A stretch of 64,000 nucleotides of DNA. It comes from Deltaproteobacteria bacterium (GTDB taxonomy: Bacteria > Bdellovibrionota > Bdellovibrionia > Bdellovibrionales > JAMPXM01). Where the stretch lies: assembly GCA_017302795.1 (NCBI GenBank), contig JAFLCB010000009.1, positions 1 through 64,000 on the forward strand, given 5' to 3'. Numbering within the stretch: the first letter of the stretch is position 1; the number at the start of each line of letters is the position of its first letter. Positions 1 to 8,218 of the stretch are shown piece after piece. A program made the position numbers and the translations under genes. The notes beneath the pieces are model-generated. The model saw only the letters and a list, made by a program, of their open reading frames with translations, searched no databases and was not told the DNA's origin.

Positions 1-114
1 AACGACATCGACCCGCGCTCATTTATTTTACTAAGCCTTCAGAAAGTCGCCGCCGGCGAAGAACTCGAAACGCCGATCGAACTAGCCCGCCGCCTTCGTC
101 AACACGCGAATTAG
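1..114 (+). CDS. 3' end of a gene cut by the window start
   Basis: The first frame is open from base 1 to a TAG at 112-114. It gives the last 37 residues of a protein, an acidic then Arg-rich helical tail ending RRLRQHAN. The part present is too short to assign a family. Codon choice resembles that of neighbouring genes, so this is probably a real C-terminus rather than chance, but the start and function lie outside the window. Confidence 0.5.
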   Translation, partial: NDIDPRSFILLSLQKVAAGEELETPIELARRLRQHAN

Positions 115-273
115 GCAGGGGTTACGTGACTCCAATCGGAACTGTCGCCACTGAAGCCTCTGGGTTGACCAAGTAACCGCTTCTGGACAGCGTTGGTCTA
201 GTTCCCGCACTCCAAACGGTTTGGAACCTGGCCGTAAGCCGCTTGTGAATAAAGGCCTTTCTGCCGATATGCT

Positions 274-588
274 ATGGTGAATGATTTTTGCACTGGTTTC
301 ATTGTCGCCTTGCTGATGTTGCTCGGGTGCGGGGCGGGCCAAGCTGCATCTCCTCAGGGCTGCCCCGGGGAATTCTCGCGACTTACCGCGCTCGTTCCTG
401 CGGACTTTAATTTCAGGAAAATTGAATCTGAGCTAGCGGATTTCGAAGAACGAATCTACCGTTCAATCAATGGCGATATTCCGAAGGAAAAGGTTCTTGG
501 CGAATTGTCCCGTCGCATAGATCCTCGAAGTGAACGCCAACTTTTTTTCGCAATATATTCCTTTTTCTCAGCATGGACAGACCCGTGA
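274..588 (+). CDS. Small putative exported protein or lipoprotein
   Basis: This is a 104-residue product of unknown function. Residues 9-18 are hydrophobic and run into LLGC (Cys19), which fits a lipobox, but the N-terminus (MVNDF) has no Lys or Arg, which is unusual for a signal peptide. The rest is charged and probably helical, with one further Cys at about residue 30. There is no clear Shine-Dalgarno. The start could equally be GTG at 277. The frame stops at 588 while weakly coding-like sequence follows, so a truncated or frameshifted gene is possible. It may be transcribed with the larger secreted protein that follows. Confidence 0.45.
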   Translation: MVNDFCTGFIVALLMLLGCGAGQAASPQGCPGEFSRLTALVPADFNFRKIESELADFEERIYRSINGDIPKEKVLGELSRRIDPRSERQLFFAIYSFFSAWTDP

Positions 589-1016
589 TAACATTTGGCG
601 ATTCGCGTTTGACGCTGGCCCCGAAATTCAAAGAGCTCTCCTTCTGTCGATGAAACTACGTGCATGATATCGTACATTGTCAGATGGCGTCCGATTTCAA
701 TTGCCAAAAAATCTTGCAACACTGTTTGGGGTGTTGGGAGATACACATAGAGAGTGAGTGATGACAACGGCGCAGTTTGGGCTTTAGAAGCGGCCAACTC
801 GCAATCATTAGCATGGGAAACTTCTCCGCCGCTTTACTGGCCGGAACGCTTCAAAAAATACTAATAATTGGTGGCGCATGTGGGGTCTTGCATATTGAAT
901 TCCTTTCAAGCGCTTGGGCTCACGTCAAATTGGATTCTTTGCTAATGGCAAGAGTGAGGGGGCGTTGTGGCATGTTTTTCGCTGACGCTGAATGGAGCCA
1001 CCTAACGAATGCCCGT
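589..1016 (+). other. Gap of about 430 bases with no convincing gene
   Basis: The frame of the next gene stays open back to a TTG at 777, which would add about 80 residues before its signal peptide. That extension has no good ribosome site and would bury the signal sequence, so I do not include it. A minus-strand frame at 456-797 overlaps the small gene upstream and shows no recognisable domain. I see no terminator, tRNA or repeat. Confidence 0.3.
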
Positions 1017-2366
1017 ATGAAAGCCAGTATGAAAGCCCCGGTGAATATGACTAATTTGGCGCCGCTACTTAATCTTATGCTTGTGGTGATTACTATGGCT
1101 GTATCGTCGGCAGTCAACGCTTCTGAAGCAGCCTCGCCCGACATTTCGCCTTCGGCTGAAATGTTTGTGATGTTTAATGACCCAGCCTGCGCGCTTGCGC
1201 CAAATTCAAATTCGACGCCGATGAAGAATCACGCGTATTTTTCATGCCTTAATGCTTATGGCAGAAGCCTGTTGGCAGATTCAAATACTGATCAATTAAA
1301 TCCTCTCGTAGCTGATTTGCAACTCAGCAGCCAACGGCGTCCCAGCCTCTCCGAGTTCTCGATTAAAATTCCTCTTCTCGACACCGACTGCATTACACAC
1401 CCCCACACCCGTGGAACCGGCAAGCTCATCTTAAGCCAGATGCGAAGTGCAGCTCTTTTCCTTCGTGAGTTTTATAAAAAAATGGACGGCCAGACAGTCG
1501 GTCCTTTGGTGGTGCGGAACGTCGAAATCTGCCGTGAAAGATCGATTGGTCGGGCACTAAAAATTGAAAATGACACGCTCACGATTGGTCTTCCAGACAA
1601 TAGGATTTATGGCCATCGAGAGTTGATGCGAATGTGGAACAATGGCGATGCCTATCACGACACAGATTTTCTTTCGCGTGTGAGTCGAAACTTCGACTTG
1701 GTCGCTGCCGCTACAGCAAAACTAGAATGGGCTGTACTGAACCCCATTAGCCCACTTCGCGCCGGTTTGCGATCGGCGCTGAAGGAAAAGGGCAGAAAAC
1801 TTGTCGATGATATCGGGCTTCGTTCTGCTCGTCTTTCTGATACTGATAAAATGTTACTGGAGCTTCGGCATTCGAGCCTGGTGCGCCGTGGGCTGGTCGA
1901 AGAAGGTATTTTGGACCAATTGACCGAGGAAGACGCGACCAGCCTAATGGCAGCGTGGAAGGCGAACTTACGTTCGGCGCAGGCAGCCGATGAGCTTGTG
2001 GGCGCACTGTTTGCTTTGCAGTCAAGAAAGGCGCGATTTTCAATCAAGCGCGACGTATGGGCGATTTTCTCTCACTCGAATTGGCATCATGTCGGGACAC
2101 GCGTTTCTTTCAAAGTCTCGCCATCGACTTCTTTTCTCTCACCAGATGTTTTAAACCGTCTCATTTCACAGCCAGGACGATCGGAAGAGGTAAATGTCCA
2201 GCATGAATATCGTTTCCGCGGGCTTTTGTCGTTCGATACCTTTGATCACATTCAAACAGATCTCGATGTCTTAATCGAAACAGCAGGTCAAAATGCACTG
2301 CAGATCCAAAAAGACGCAATGCTTCTTATGGCTCTTGAGGCCCATGGTTTAGTATCCATTTATTGA
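1017..2366 (+). CDS. Secreted protein of unknown function
   Basis: The product has about 449 residues. I chose ATG 1017 because it gives a Lys-containing n-region, then a hydrophobic stretch (LLNLMLVVITMAV) and a cleavage-like SSAVNA-SEA about 35 residues in. ATG 1047 is an alternative. The mature part has four Cys in its first 130 residues, then charged helical sequence. No catalytic motif was recognised. It is probably periplasmic or exported. It is followed by a minus-strand gene, so it ends its transcription unit. Confidence 0.6.
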   Translation: MKASMKAPVNMTNLAPLLNLMLVVITMAVSSAVNASEAASPDISPSAEMFVMFNDPACALAPNSNSTPMKNHAYFSCLNAYGRSLLADSNTDQLNPLVADLQLSSQRRPSLSEFSIKIPLLDTDCITHPHTRGTGKLILSQMRSAALFLREFYKKMDGQTVGPLVVRNVEICRERSIGRALKIENDTLTIGLPDNRIYGHRELMRMWNNGDAYHDTDFLSRVSRNFDLVAAATAKLEWAVLNPISPLRAGLRSALKEKGRKLVDDIGLRSARLSDTDKMLLELRHSSLVRRGLVEEGILDQLTEEDATSLMAAWKANLRSAQAADELVGALFALQSRKARFSIKRDVWAIFSHSNWHHVGTRVSFKVSPSTSFLSPDVLNRLISQPGRSEEVNVQHEYRFRGLLSFDTFDHIQTDLDVLIETAGQNALQIQKDAMLLMALEAHGLVSIY

Positions 2367-2457
2367 TCTCAGAAAGGATTCGCAGTCTCTAGAATTTGAA
2401 CATTAGGAACTCCTACTAAGTTCGGCGGGTCCAAACACGTTCCAAGAAAAGTGTTTT

Positions 2458-2829
2458 TCAGTTCTTTGAATGTATTCCGATCAGGTTTCCTTCGGTGTCA
2501 TGGATCAAGGCCATGTATCCGTACTGACCAATCCCGTATTTACTTTTATAGATCTTGCCGCCAACTTTTTCGGCGATCGCCTCTTCACGGGCGCAGTCTT
2601 CGCTTGCGAAGTAAACGACCGTATTGATTCCGCTTGGAACGAAATCCCGTCGCCACACAAGTGAACCAAAGCTTCGGCCATCTTCCGTTGTTGAAATGCT
2701 CCACATTTCAATGTCCCAGGATTTCGTATCCATTTTGCTGAAATGAAAACCAAAGGTTCTTTCGTAGAAAATCTTGGCCCGGTGCATGTCGGCAACGTAA
2801 ATTTCAAACCATCTAATTGGGCTGTCCAT
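2458..2829 (-). CDS. VOC (glyoxalase/bleomycin-resistance) family protein
   Basis: This is a 123-residue single-domain protein. The start MDSPIRWFEIYVADMHRA is typical of the first beta-alpha-beta unit of the vicinal-oxygen-chelate fold, and the C-terminal YMALIHDTEGNLIGIHS is the usual last strand with its His. Such proteins bind a metal or small ligand; the substrate cannot be predicted. The frame is open 77 residues further upstream, but that part is not VOC-like and overlaps the divergent DTW gene, so it is left out. It is divergently arranged with the DTW gene at 2909. Confidence 0.8.
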   Translation of the reverse strand: MDSPIRWFEIYVADMHRAKIFYERTFGFHFSKMDTKSWDIEMWSISTTEDGRSFGSLVWRRDFVPSGINTVVYFASEDCAREEAIAEKVGGKIYKSKYGIGQYGYMALIHDTEGNLIGIHSKN

Positions 2830-2908
2830 TTTTCGAGATTTAGCGCTTGTTTGCGTAAGGCACAAGCGATCAGATATCGCGAGAGGCAAAAAATTAAGGG
2901 GATAATCT

Positions 2909-3556
2909 TTGAAAAGCCGCGTTTTTCCAAGCCTTGCGCCAATTCGAAAGCCGGGAAACAAATTTCGCAAGCGAAAAACAACAGCTCCCTGCGCCGGCTG
3001 CTCAATGCACCCTGACCGATGCATTTGCCATTTGATCCCTTCACTGGATTTGAAAACCAAATTGAGCCTCGTTGTCCACCACCGCGAAATGAAACGAACG
3101 ACCTCGACCGGTAGGCTTGCTGTGAAAGCACTTGTGAACTCTGAACTTTACATTAGGGGACGGAAAGATGTTCCTCTGAATTTATCAGCGATCCTGGATG
3201 ATCAATATGAAACCTATATTTTGTATCCCGCCGAAGATGCGGTCGATATTGAATCCATCAAGCCAAATAAACCAGTTCAGCTGATCGTGTCCGACGGTAA
3301 CTGGCGTCAGGCAGGGAAGCTTCATCGACGTCACGAGGAACTTAAGCACTTGCCCCGTGTTTGTATTAAAATAAAAAATCACGCCGAACAAAACCTGCGA
3401 CGTGAGCACTTCGAAGAGGGATACTCGACTTTGGAGGCGATCGCTCTGGCGTTTGGATTTCTCGAAGGGACAGCGGTGCGAGATCAGCTTCTAGCACTTT
3501 ACCAACATAAGTTGAAGGCAACTCTTGAGGGTAGAGGAACATGGCAGGGTGATTAG
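2909..3556 (+). CDS. DTW-domain tRNA-uridine aminocarboxypropyltransferase
   Basis: This is a 215-residue TapT/Tsr3-type (DTW domain) protein, a family that transfers the aminocarboxypropyl group of SAM to uridine in tRNA (acp3U). An N-terminal Cys cluster, CAGC-x6-CIC at about 28-40, matches the family's metal-binding start. It is followed by HHREMKRTTSTGRLA, a strongly conserved family block. The signature DTW segment is present as SDGNWRQAGK (about 129-138), with Asn where Thr is usual. The TTG start at 2909 is supported by AAGGGG at 2896-2901, seven bases upstream. Confidence 0.85.
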   Translation: MKSRVFPSLAPIRKPGNKFRKRKTTAPCAGCSMHPDRCICHLIPSLDLKTKLSLVVHHREMKRTTSTGRLAVKALVNSELYIRGRKDVPLNLSAILDDQYETYILYPAEDAVDIESIKPNKPVQLIVSDGNWRQAGKLHRRHEELKHLPRVCIKIKNHAEQNLRREHFEEGYSTLEAIALAFGFLEGTAVRDQLLALYQHKLKATLEGRGTWQGD

Positions 3557-4008
3557 AAATCAATACTGTCACTTTGCCTGCAAGATAAAATTGAATTTTA
3601 CAAAGAAGTTTTTAGCAAAACTCTTTGATTCATCTCGTTTTTATCCCGCGTCTCAATTTGAGAATGCATTGTCGTACTCTCTTGATCCAAGCCAGTGAGA
3701 AAATTTGAACGAACGAAACCTTGGCGGTATTCTGACAACACTTCCAAACAAAGGGTGTGTATGAGAAGAGAGCTAGCGCTGTACACGTATGCTGAGATGT
3801 CGATTGATTCCGGTCTTTGCCCCTTAGCAGTTGGGATCATTCCCGCAGCACCGCCAGGCCTCAAGTAAGCGGTTGAAAATTGAAACAAATAGTCCGCATT
3901 TAAAAACCGCAGCGGTCATTTGAAAACAAAAAACTCTGATTTAAAGATTAACCTTACAAAAGCCGTGCTCGAAGAGAGACCGGCTTTTTTATTTTGTAAA
4001 CGGAAACC
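3557..4008. other. Gap of about 450 bases; possible small genes only
   Basis: A minus-strand frame at 3598-3888 (96 residues) and a plus-strand frame at 3761-3868 (36 residues, starting MRRELALYTYAEMS) are open, but neither has a recognisable domain or clear ribosome site. The two lie opposite each other, so at most one is real. The right end carries a hairpin terminator (see 3960-3995). Confidence 0.3.
3960..3995 (+). terminator. Rho-independent terminator
   Basis: AAGCCG (3960-3965) pairs with CGGCTT (3981-3986) and is followed by a T-rich run to about 3995. The loop is 15 bases. Read on the minus strand it also ends in TTTTG, so it may terminate the VOC gene at 4009 as well. Confidence 0.55.
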
Positions 4009-4728
4009 TCAGTCGCAAACGACCTCTACCTTTATTCCCTCGGGGTCTTCAAAGAAAACACCGTAGGAGGTGCCGCCTCCTGCATGGGGGAACCGATCGT
4101 GATAGAGAAGCTTGGTACCTCTGGCTTTGAGCAGTTCAGTCAGACGGTCAACTTGTTGTTGGCTACTTGCATGGAAGGCGAGATGGTTTAATCCTGGTTT
4201 CGCGCGGTGGTAGGGGGCATCTTTAAACTTGTCGACAGCCTGCACGAAAACAAGATAGGTCGATCCTAGACGCAGGCTAATTCCCTCTGGCCAAGTTTGA
4301 AAGGTCTTGTAACCAAGATGATTTAGAAACCATACCCAAAACTCTTGTGATCGTTTTAGATCCGAACAATAAACCTCCACGTGGTGAAGTTTTCCTGCGT
4401 CACTCAGCGAGCTTGTGACAAGCGACTGTTCTTCGATTTTGCCCATTTCGGGGTCGATGATCTCAGACATGAACCTCGCGAAAAGCGCACTTATTTCCGG
4501 ATCTGACTCAAGCGCTTCAAGAGCAATTTCGGGATCTGGTCCGCCGAAGCGCAGGATCTCTGTTTTAAACAGCGGATTTTCGGAGTCCTGAAGAAATTGA
4601 ACTTCGACGTCTATATGCCGACGATAGACCTCAAGAACCTGTTCTTGAAAGTTGCGATAAATGTCCATCGCTTCTGCACGAATTTGATAGCGATAGATTT
4701 TGGTCACGCGTTTATGCCATTTCCACAA
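4009..4728 (-). CDS. Two-part protein with C-terminal VOC domain
   Basis: The product has 239 residues. About 110 N-terminal residues form a charged alpha/beta region I do not recognise, possibly a dimeric alpha-beta-barrel type. The C-terminal half (about 112-239) is a clear VOC domain: it starts LHHVEVYCSDLKRSQEFW, has LNHLAFHA in the middle, and ends GVFFEDPEGIKVEVV, with the usual His and Glu metal-ligand positions visible. The start overlaps the end of elbB by 17 bases, so the two are probably co-transcribed and translationally coupled. The substrate is unknown. Confidence 0.75.
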   Translation of the reverse strand: MWKWHKRVTKIYRYQIRAEAMDIYRNFQEQVLEVYRRHIDVEVQFLQDSENPLFKTEILRFGGPDPEIALEALESDPEISALFARFMSEIIDPEMGKIEEQSLVTSSLSDAGKLHHVEVYCSDLKRSQEFWVWFLNHLGYKTFQTWPEGISLRLGSTYLVFVQAVDKFKDAPYHRAKPGLNHLAFHASSQQQVDRLTELLKARGTKLLYHDRFPHAGGGTSYGVFFEDPEGIKVEVVCD

Positions 4729-5344
4729 GTTCGCGAATCATTTTTCGAATGCCCGTGAAGACTTCAAAGGAACTTGCTTTGTCATACATGTAGGCGGGGG
4801 TCGATAAAACTTTATTGTCACGGTCGCTGATGTAATCCGTCACTGGGCACACCGTGTGTTGTGCTCCGGTTTTGGCGATTTCGGCGGCTGTCTCACCATT
4901 TTCTCCGACTGTCAGCTCGACCGATAGTTTTCCAAGCGTCAAAGCGATTAGCACCGGTGCAATACAAATGGCTCCGATCGGCTTTGATTGAGCATGAAAT
5001 TCGGCAATCATGCGCGTGACCTCGGGAATCGCGGTGGCCCTTGCGCCTCTCTCGGCAAAGTCAGAAAGGCGTTTCGCTGCGCCAGATCCGCCCGGGAAGA
5101 CGAGGCCATCAAAATCCGATGTCTTGAGTTTCGAAAGTGGTTGAACCTGCCCGCGAGCGATTCGCTTAGACATTTCAAGTGGAGTTGAATCACCAACTCC
5201 ACCCTCAGGAGCAAAACAGACGTAGCTTGCGCCCATCTCGGTGATCGCAATCAAAACCGAAATCGCTTCCGTGATTTCAGTTCCATCTGTGTGGCCGCAG
5301 CCCGAAAGTACGACAGCGATTTTTCGATCTAATTGATTTGTCAT
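4712..5344 (-). CDS. elbB: Isoprenoid biosynthesis glyoxalase ElbB
   Basis: This 210-residue DJ-1/PfpI-superfamily protein matches ElbB (sigma cross-reacting protein 27A, 'enhancing lycopene biosynthesis'). Family hallmarks are VVLSGCGHTDGTEITEA near the start, FDGLVFPGGSGAAK at about 78-91, and the nucleophile elbow GAICIAP with Cys127. Characterised members act as glyoxalases on small aldehydes; the in vivo role is unsettled. ATG 5344 was chosen because it puts the conserved N-terminus about eight residues in; the open frame extends 12 residues further. Confidence 0.88.
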   Translation of the reverse strand: MTNQLDRKIAVVLSGCGHTDGTEITEAISVLIAITEMGASYVCFAPEGGVGDSTPLEMSKRIARGQVQPLSKLKTSDFDGLVFPGGSGAAKRLSDFAERGARATAIPEVTRMIAEFHAQSKPIGAICIAPVLIALTLGKLSVELTVGENGETAAEIAKTGAQHTVCPVTDYISDRDNKVLSTPAYMYDKASSFEVFTGIRKMIRELVEMA

Positions 5345-5517
5345 GAACGGCAATTTAGCGAAATTTCGCCCGCCGAACAAACGAGAAAAGCGTCGGCACG
5401 GACCCAGTCGTTGAAAAAAGGCGTCGGTAAAGAATCCCGAGTTGCCAAAGACGGTTTGATTGCTGGCCCGATTTCAGCGATGACTAGCTGCCCAAACCCG
5501 AGGAGAAGCGCGAACAG

Positions 5518-8010
5518 ATGAAAACTTCGATTTTGCCTAAATTCTTTCTGGCCTTCGTGGTCCTCCTGTCTTCGCAATTTGCACGCAGTGCGGACTGCGA
5601 GTCGATGTTTAAATCGACCATTCGGTCCTCAGCAGGTGAGTACATTCGTATGGCACAAGGGCGGGCGTTGGGGGTAAGGCCGCCGCAATTTGCCAATCCT
5701 GTCTACGAGCAAAGTGCCCAAGGCACCTGGACAGGCGTCAATGGACCAAAGCTAGTTCAGGACTACCTGGTCCCTGGTACAAGTCTGATCGGTCATACTT
5801 TGAAGGGTGCCAACGAACCCGGCGTCGTAAAAACAACGACGGGCAATATGATTCACTTGCGTGCGGAAATCGCTGGGGAATCAACCAATATCGGCGTTAG
5901 CTATAACGCCATGAAAGAAAACTTCGGTCGAGAGGTAAAGTCTTACGTTAGAGAAAACGCTGAAGCTGTGGTCCTTTTCATCCACGGCGGCGGATCCAAC
6001 ACGACCGGACACCATGTTGCGGCAAATATCATGGACTTTCTTAACCCACGATCAGTCGATGTCATTTCTATTGATTTAAAATGGCATGGAGAGGGCTCGC
6101 GCAATTCCCCTGAAAGTGTGCGAAAGGAACTTGAAATTCTTCGTCAATACGTTCGCGTCTTAACGGGCAATACGAAAAAGCCGATTTTCTTGGTCGGTCA
6201 CAGCATGGGCGGCGTCGTGGCTGATCTTTACATGCGTCACTTTCCTAAGGACGACTTATTTGCCGGGGTAATTTCGCTTTCGACTGTCGCGGATGCAGCA
6301 CCGGGACAGTCTCTGGCAGTTAAGCGTCAACGTGAGGCTTCGGTAGAACGGCAAAATCAAAGTAACGAAATGATTCCTGCTGATGAACGAAACCTCGGGG
6401 CGATGCTAGCTCGGCAAGGGAAAATCTCTCCTACCTGCGGATTCTATTGCGATGTCATGATGACCGGCGTTGATTGGACGGTTCCAAGCCATCAAGGTGC
6501 TGATTACATACCGGCCCTCTATGTAATCGGACGTGGAGACGCGCTCTACCAAGGAAACGAGGCAGCCTTCACGACCGGAGTCGAGAAGCTTAAAAATGTG
6601 GAATTTGTTGTTTTCGAGCAACGACGCGATATCAAATCGAAAGACGGGCAGAAAATGACAATTGGCCATTTGATCTTTGATCACAAGCCCTTGGTCGAAT
6701 TTTCACCTGACGTTCCATTGGAAATTCAGCAAAAGGTTTTTGAAGGAAAGATTGAAAAAGCGGAATTTGAAAAGCTTCGCGCAGACGGGCGACTTTTAAT
6801 GGATCCGCAATTTATGTTCGAGGATTTGAAATCCCCTGAAATTTACGCGCGAATTCGCAATTTCATATCCCGAGTTGCTGGGCGCCCGCTGCCAAAAGTA
6901 GAACCAACGCGCGATCCGCTGGACGACATTGTTCAGGAGTATTTGAAGAACCTGGCCTTCCGAGAATTCGCCAAGTCTCATGCGTACCTTCATATGCGTG
7001 CCACTCAAAAGGGTACAGAGCTAGGTCAAGAAATCGGGAAAAACTCGAAAGCGATGGCGGTTTTGCAGGGCCTAGAAAAAAAGGGAACAATTTCTCCTGA
7101 ACAGAAAGGCGAGCTTGCGGAATTGCGGACCAAAAACCAAGAGCTCCTTGCGATCATGTCGAACAAGGGCACGGTACTGCCCAAGAACCTAGAGGCTTTC
7201 AAAGCGCTGCAGACTGAACTTGATGTGATTAAATCGAAGATGGTCGACCAGGCTTTGGGCCAAATGCCGCAAACGACGACGGCCTTAAAGCTTGAAGCCG
7301 ACAAAGTTAGGCAGGGGATCAATCAGCAACGGAAAATTGTCAATGAAGCGGAACTGTCGCTGACGTCAGAAGCGCTCAAAATTGCCCGCGTTGAAATAGA
7401 CGCCGCTTACGAACGTATGATGGCGCAAGATGCTTTGGTGCGGGAGCTTTCCGGTGGGTATCTTTCGAAAAATTCGGTCAATGGAAGGTTTCCGCCAGGA
7501 CTGTTTGAGAATCTACCGGTCAACATTCGTGAGGCCTACGACCGGTACGCAGAACTATCAGCGGGGTATCAAAAAGCTTTGCAAAAGTTCGACGCAAAGC
7601 TGCTGGAGGAAATCACAGCCGCTCGTGTGGTTTTAGCTGGAAGTTATTCAAGAAGTTTGGATGAAATCGTTCAAGCTGGCCGCGAGCTTAAAAGACTTAA
7701 TGATCAATTGCGGTCCATTCAGTCGGAACTTGAATTGCGGTCTCAAAATCGAGCACGCCTCTGGTCGCAGCAGTTCGAATTGCAAATGCGCATGGCAAGA
7801 CTAGTAGATCCCGGCTATTTCATACCGGAAATTTATACGATCGAGTTGCTCCTTTCAAAACAGCCAGATGATTTCATGGGAAACACACCGGAAGAAACCG
7901 CTGCCAAACGCAAAGACCTATCAAGTGTGTTGCAGAAAATCTGGTCGGATTGGAACTCGGTTTGGTCCGAACGCCCGCAAGGATCTGGCGACGCTGACGG
8001 TATGTACTAA
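5518..8010 (+). CDS. Secreted alpha/beta hydrolase with long helical C-terminus
   Basis: The product has 830 residues. A signal peptide (MKTSILPKFFLAFVVLLSS, cleavage near SA-DC at about 24) leads into an alpha/beta-hydrolase fold: oxyanion region FIHGGG (about 154-159) and nucleophile elbow GHSMGG (227-232, Ser229). His384 is a candidate catalytic His. From about residue 450 to the end it is charged, Gln/Glu/Lys-rich and heptad-like, suggesting coiled coil or a helical bundle, which is unusual for a lipase-like enzyme. GAGGAG at 5500-5505 precedes the ATG by 12 bases. It probably sits upstream of the large membrane protein in one unit. Confidence 0.8.
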   Translation: MKTSILPKFFLAFVVLLSSQFARSADCESMFKSTIRSSAGEYIRMAQGRALGVRPPQFANPVYEQSAQGTWTGVNGPKLVQDYLVPGTSLIGHTLKGANEPGVVKTTTGNMIHLRAEIAGESTNIGVSYNAMKENFGREVKSYVRENAEAVVLFIHGGGSNTTGHHVAANIMDFLNPRSVDVISIDLKWHGEGSRNSPESVRKELEILRQYVRVLTGNTKKPIFLVGHSMGGVVADLYMRHFPKDDLFAGVISLSTVADAAPGQSLAVKRQREASVERQNQSNEMIPADERNLGAMLARQGKISPTCGFYCDVMMTGVDWTVPSHQGADYIPALYVIGRGDALYQGNEAAFTTGVEKLKNVEFVVFEQRRDIKSKDGQKMTIGHLIFDHKPLVEFSPDVPLEIQQKVFEGKIEKAEFEKLRADGRLLMDPQFMFEDLKSPEIYARIRNFISRVAGRPLPKVEPTRDPLDDIVQEYLKNLAFREFAKSHAYLHMRATQKGTELGQEIGKNSKAMAVLQGLEKKGTISPEQKGELAELRTKNQELLAIMSNKGTVLPKNLEAFKALQTELDVIKSKMVDQALGQMPQTTTALKLEADKVRQGINQQRKIVNEAELSLTSEALKIARVEIDAAYERMMAQDALVRELSGGYLSKNSVNGRFPPGLFENLPVNIREAYDRYAELSAGYQKALQKFDAKLLEEITAARVVLAGSYSRSLDEIVQAGRELKRLNDQLRSIQSELELRSQNRARLWSQQFELQMRMARLVDPGYFIPEIYTIELLLSKQPDDFMGNTPEETAAKRKDLSSVLQKIWSDWNSVWSERPQGSGDADGMY

Positions 8011-8065
8011 GTCTCCAATTGAATTTGTGAGCTAAAATAATTTCACTCCGGTTCCGTTATCGTCC

Positions 8066-8094
8066 GGAGGTTCTCGACCTATCGAGAAACCTCC
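8066..8094. repeat. Bulged inverted repeat (hairpin 1)
   Basis: GGAGGTTCTCG (8066-8076) pairs with CGAGAAACCTCC (8083-8094) with a single bulged base and a six-base loop. No T-run follows, so it is not a classic terminator. It lies between the hydrolase and the 1352-residue membrane protein. Confidence 0.6.
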
Positions 8095-8143
8095 GTGGAT
8101 TTCGTTCGGTATTCCGGATACTTGCGTCGAATTGGAAAACGCT

Positions 8144-8172
8144 TGTCCGGTACGATCCGTGCTACCCGGACA
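8144..8172. repeat. Bulged inverted repeat (hairpin 2)
   Basis: TGTCCGGTA (8144-8152) pairs with TACCCGGACA (8163-8172) with one bulged base. Like hairpin 1 it lacks a T-run. It sits about 45 bases upstream of the next start codon, within the likely leader. Confidence 0.55.
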
Positions 8173-8218
8173 GAGTTGTTTCGACTTCCTGTTTTCGACA
8201 TAGCGTCCGGGGGTTTTC

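Noticed and set aside
211-227. CCAAACGGTTTGGAAC as a third copy of the peptidase palindrome
   Set aside because: Only one half-site matches; arm sequence and spacing differ from the two strong copies.
777-1016. TTG-started N-terminal extension of the secreted protein at 1017
   Set aside because: It would place a clear signal peptide in the protein interior and has no good ribosome site.
2505-3131. Minus-strand 208-residue open frame
   Set aside because: It overlaps both the VOC gene and the DTW gene, which have clear family motifs; its own translation has none.
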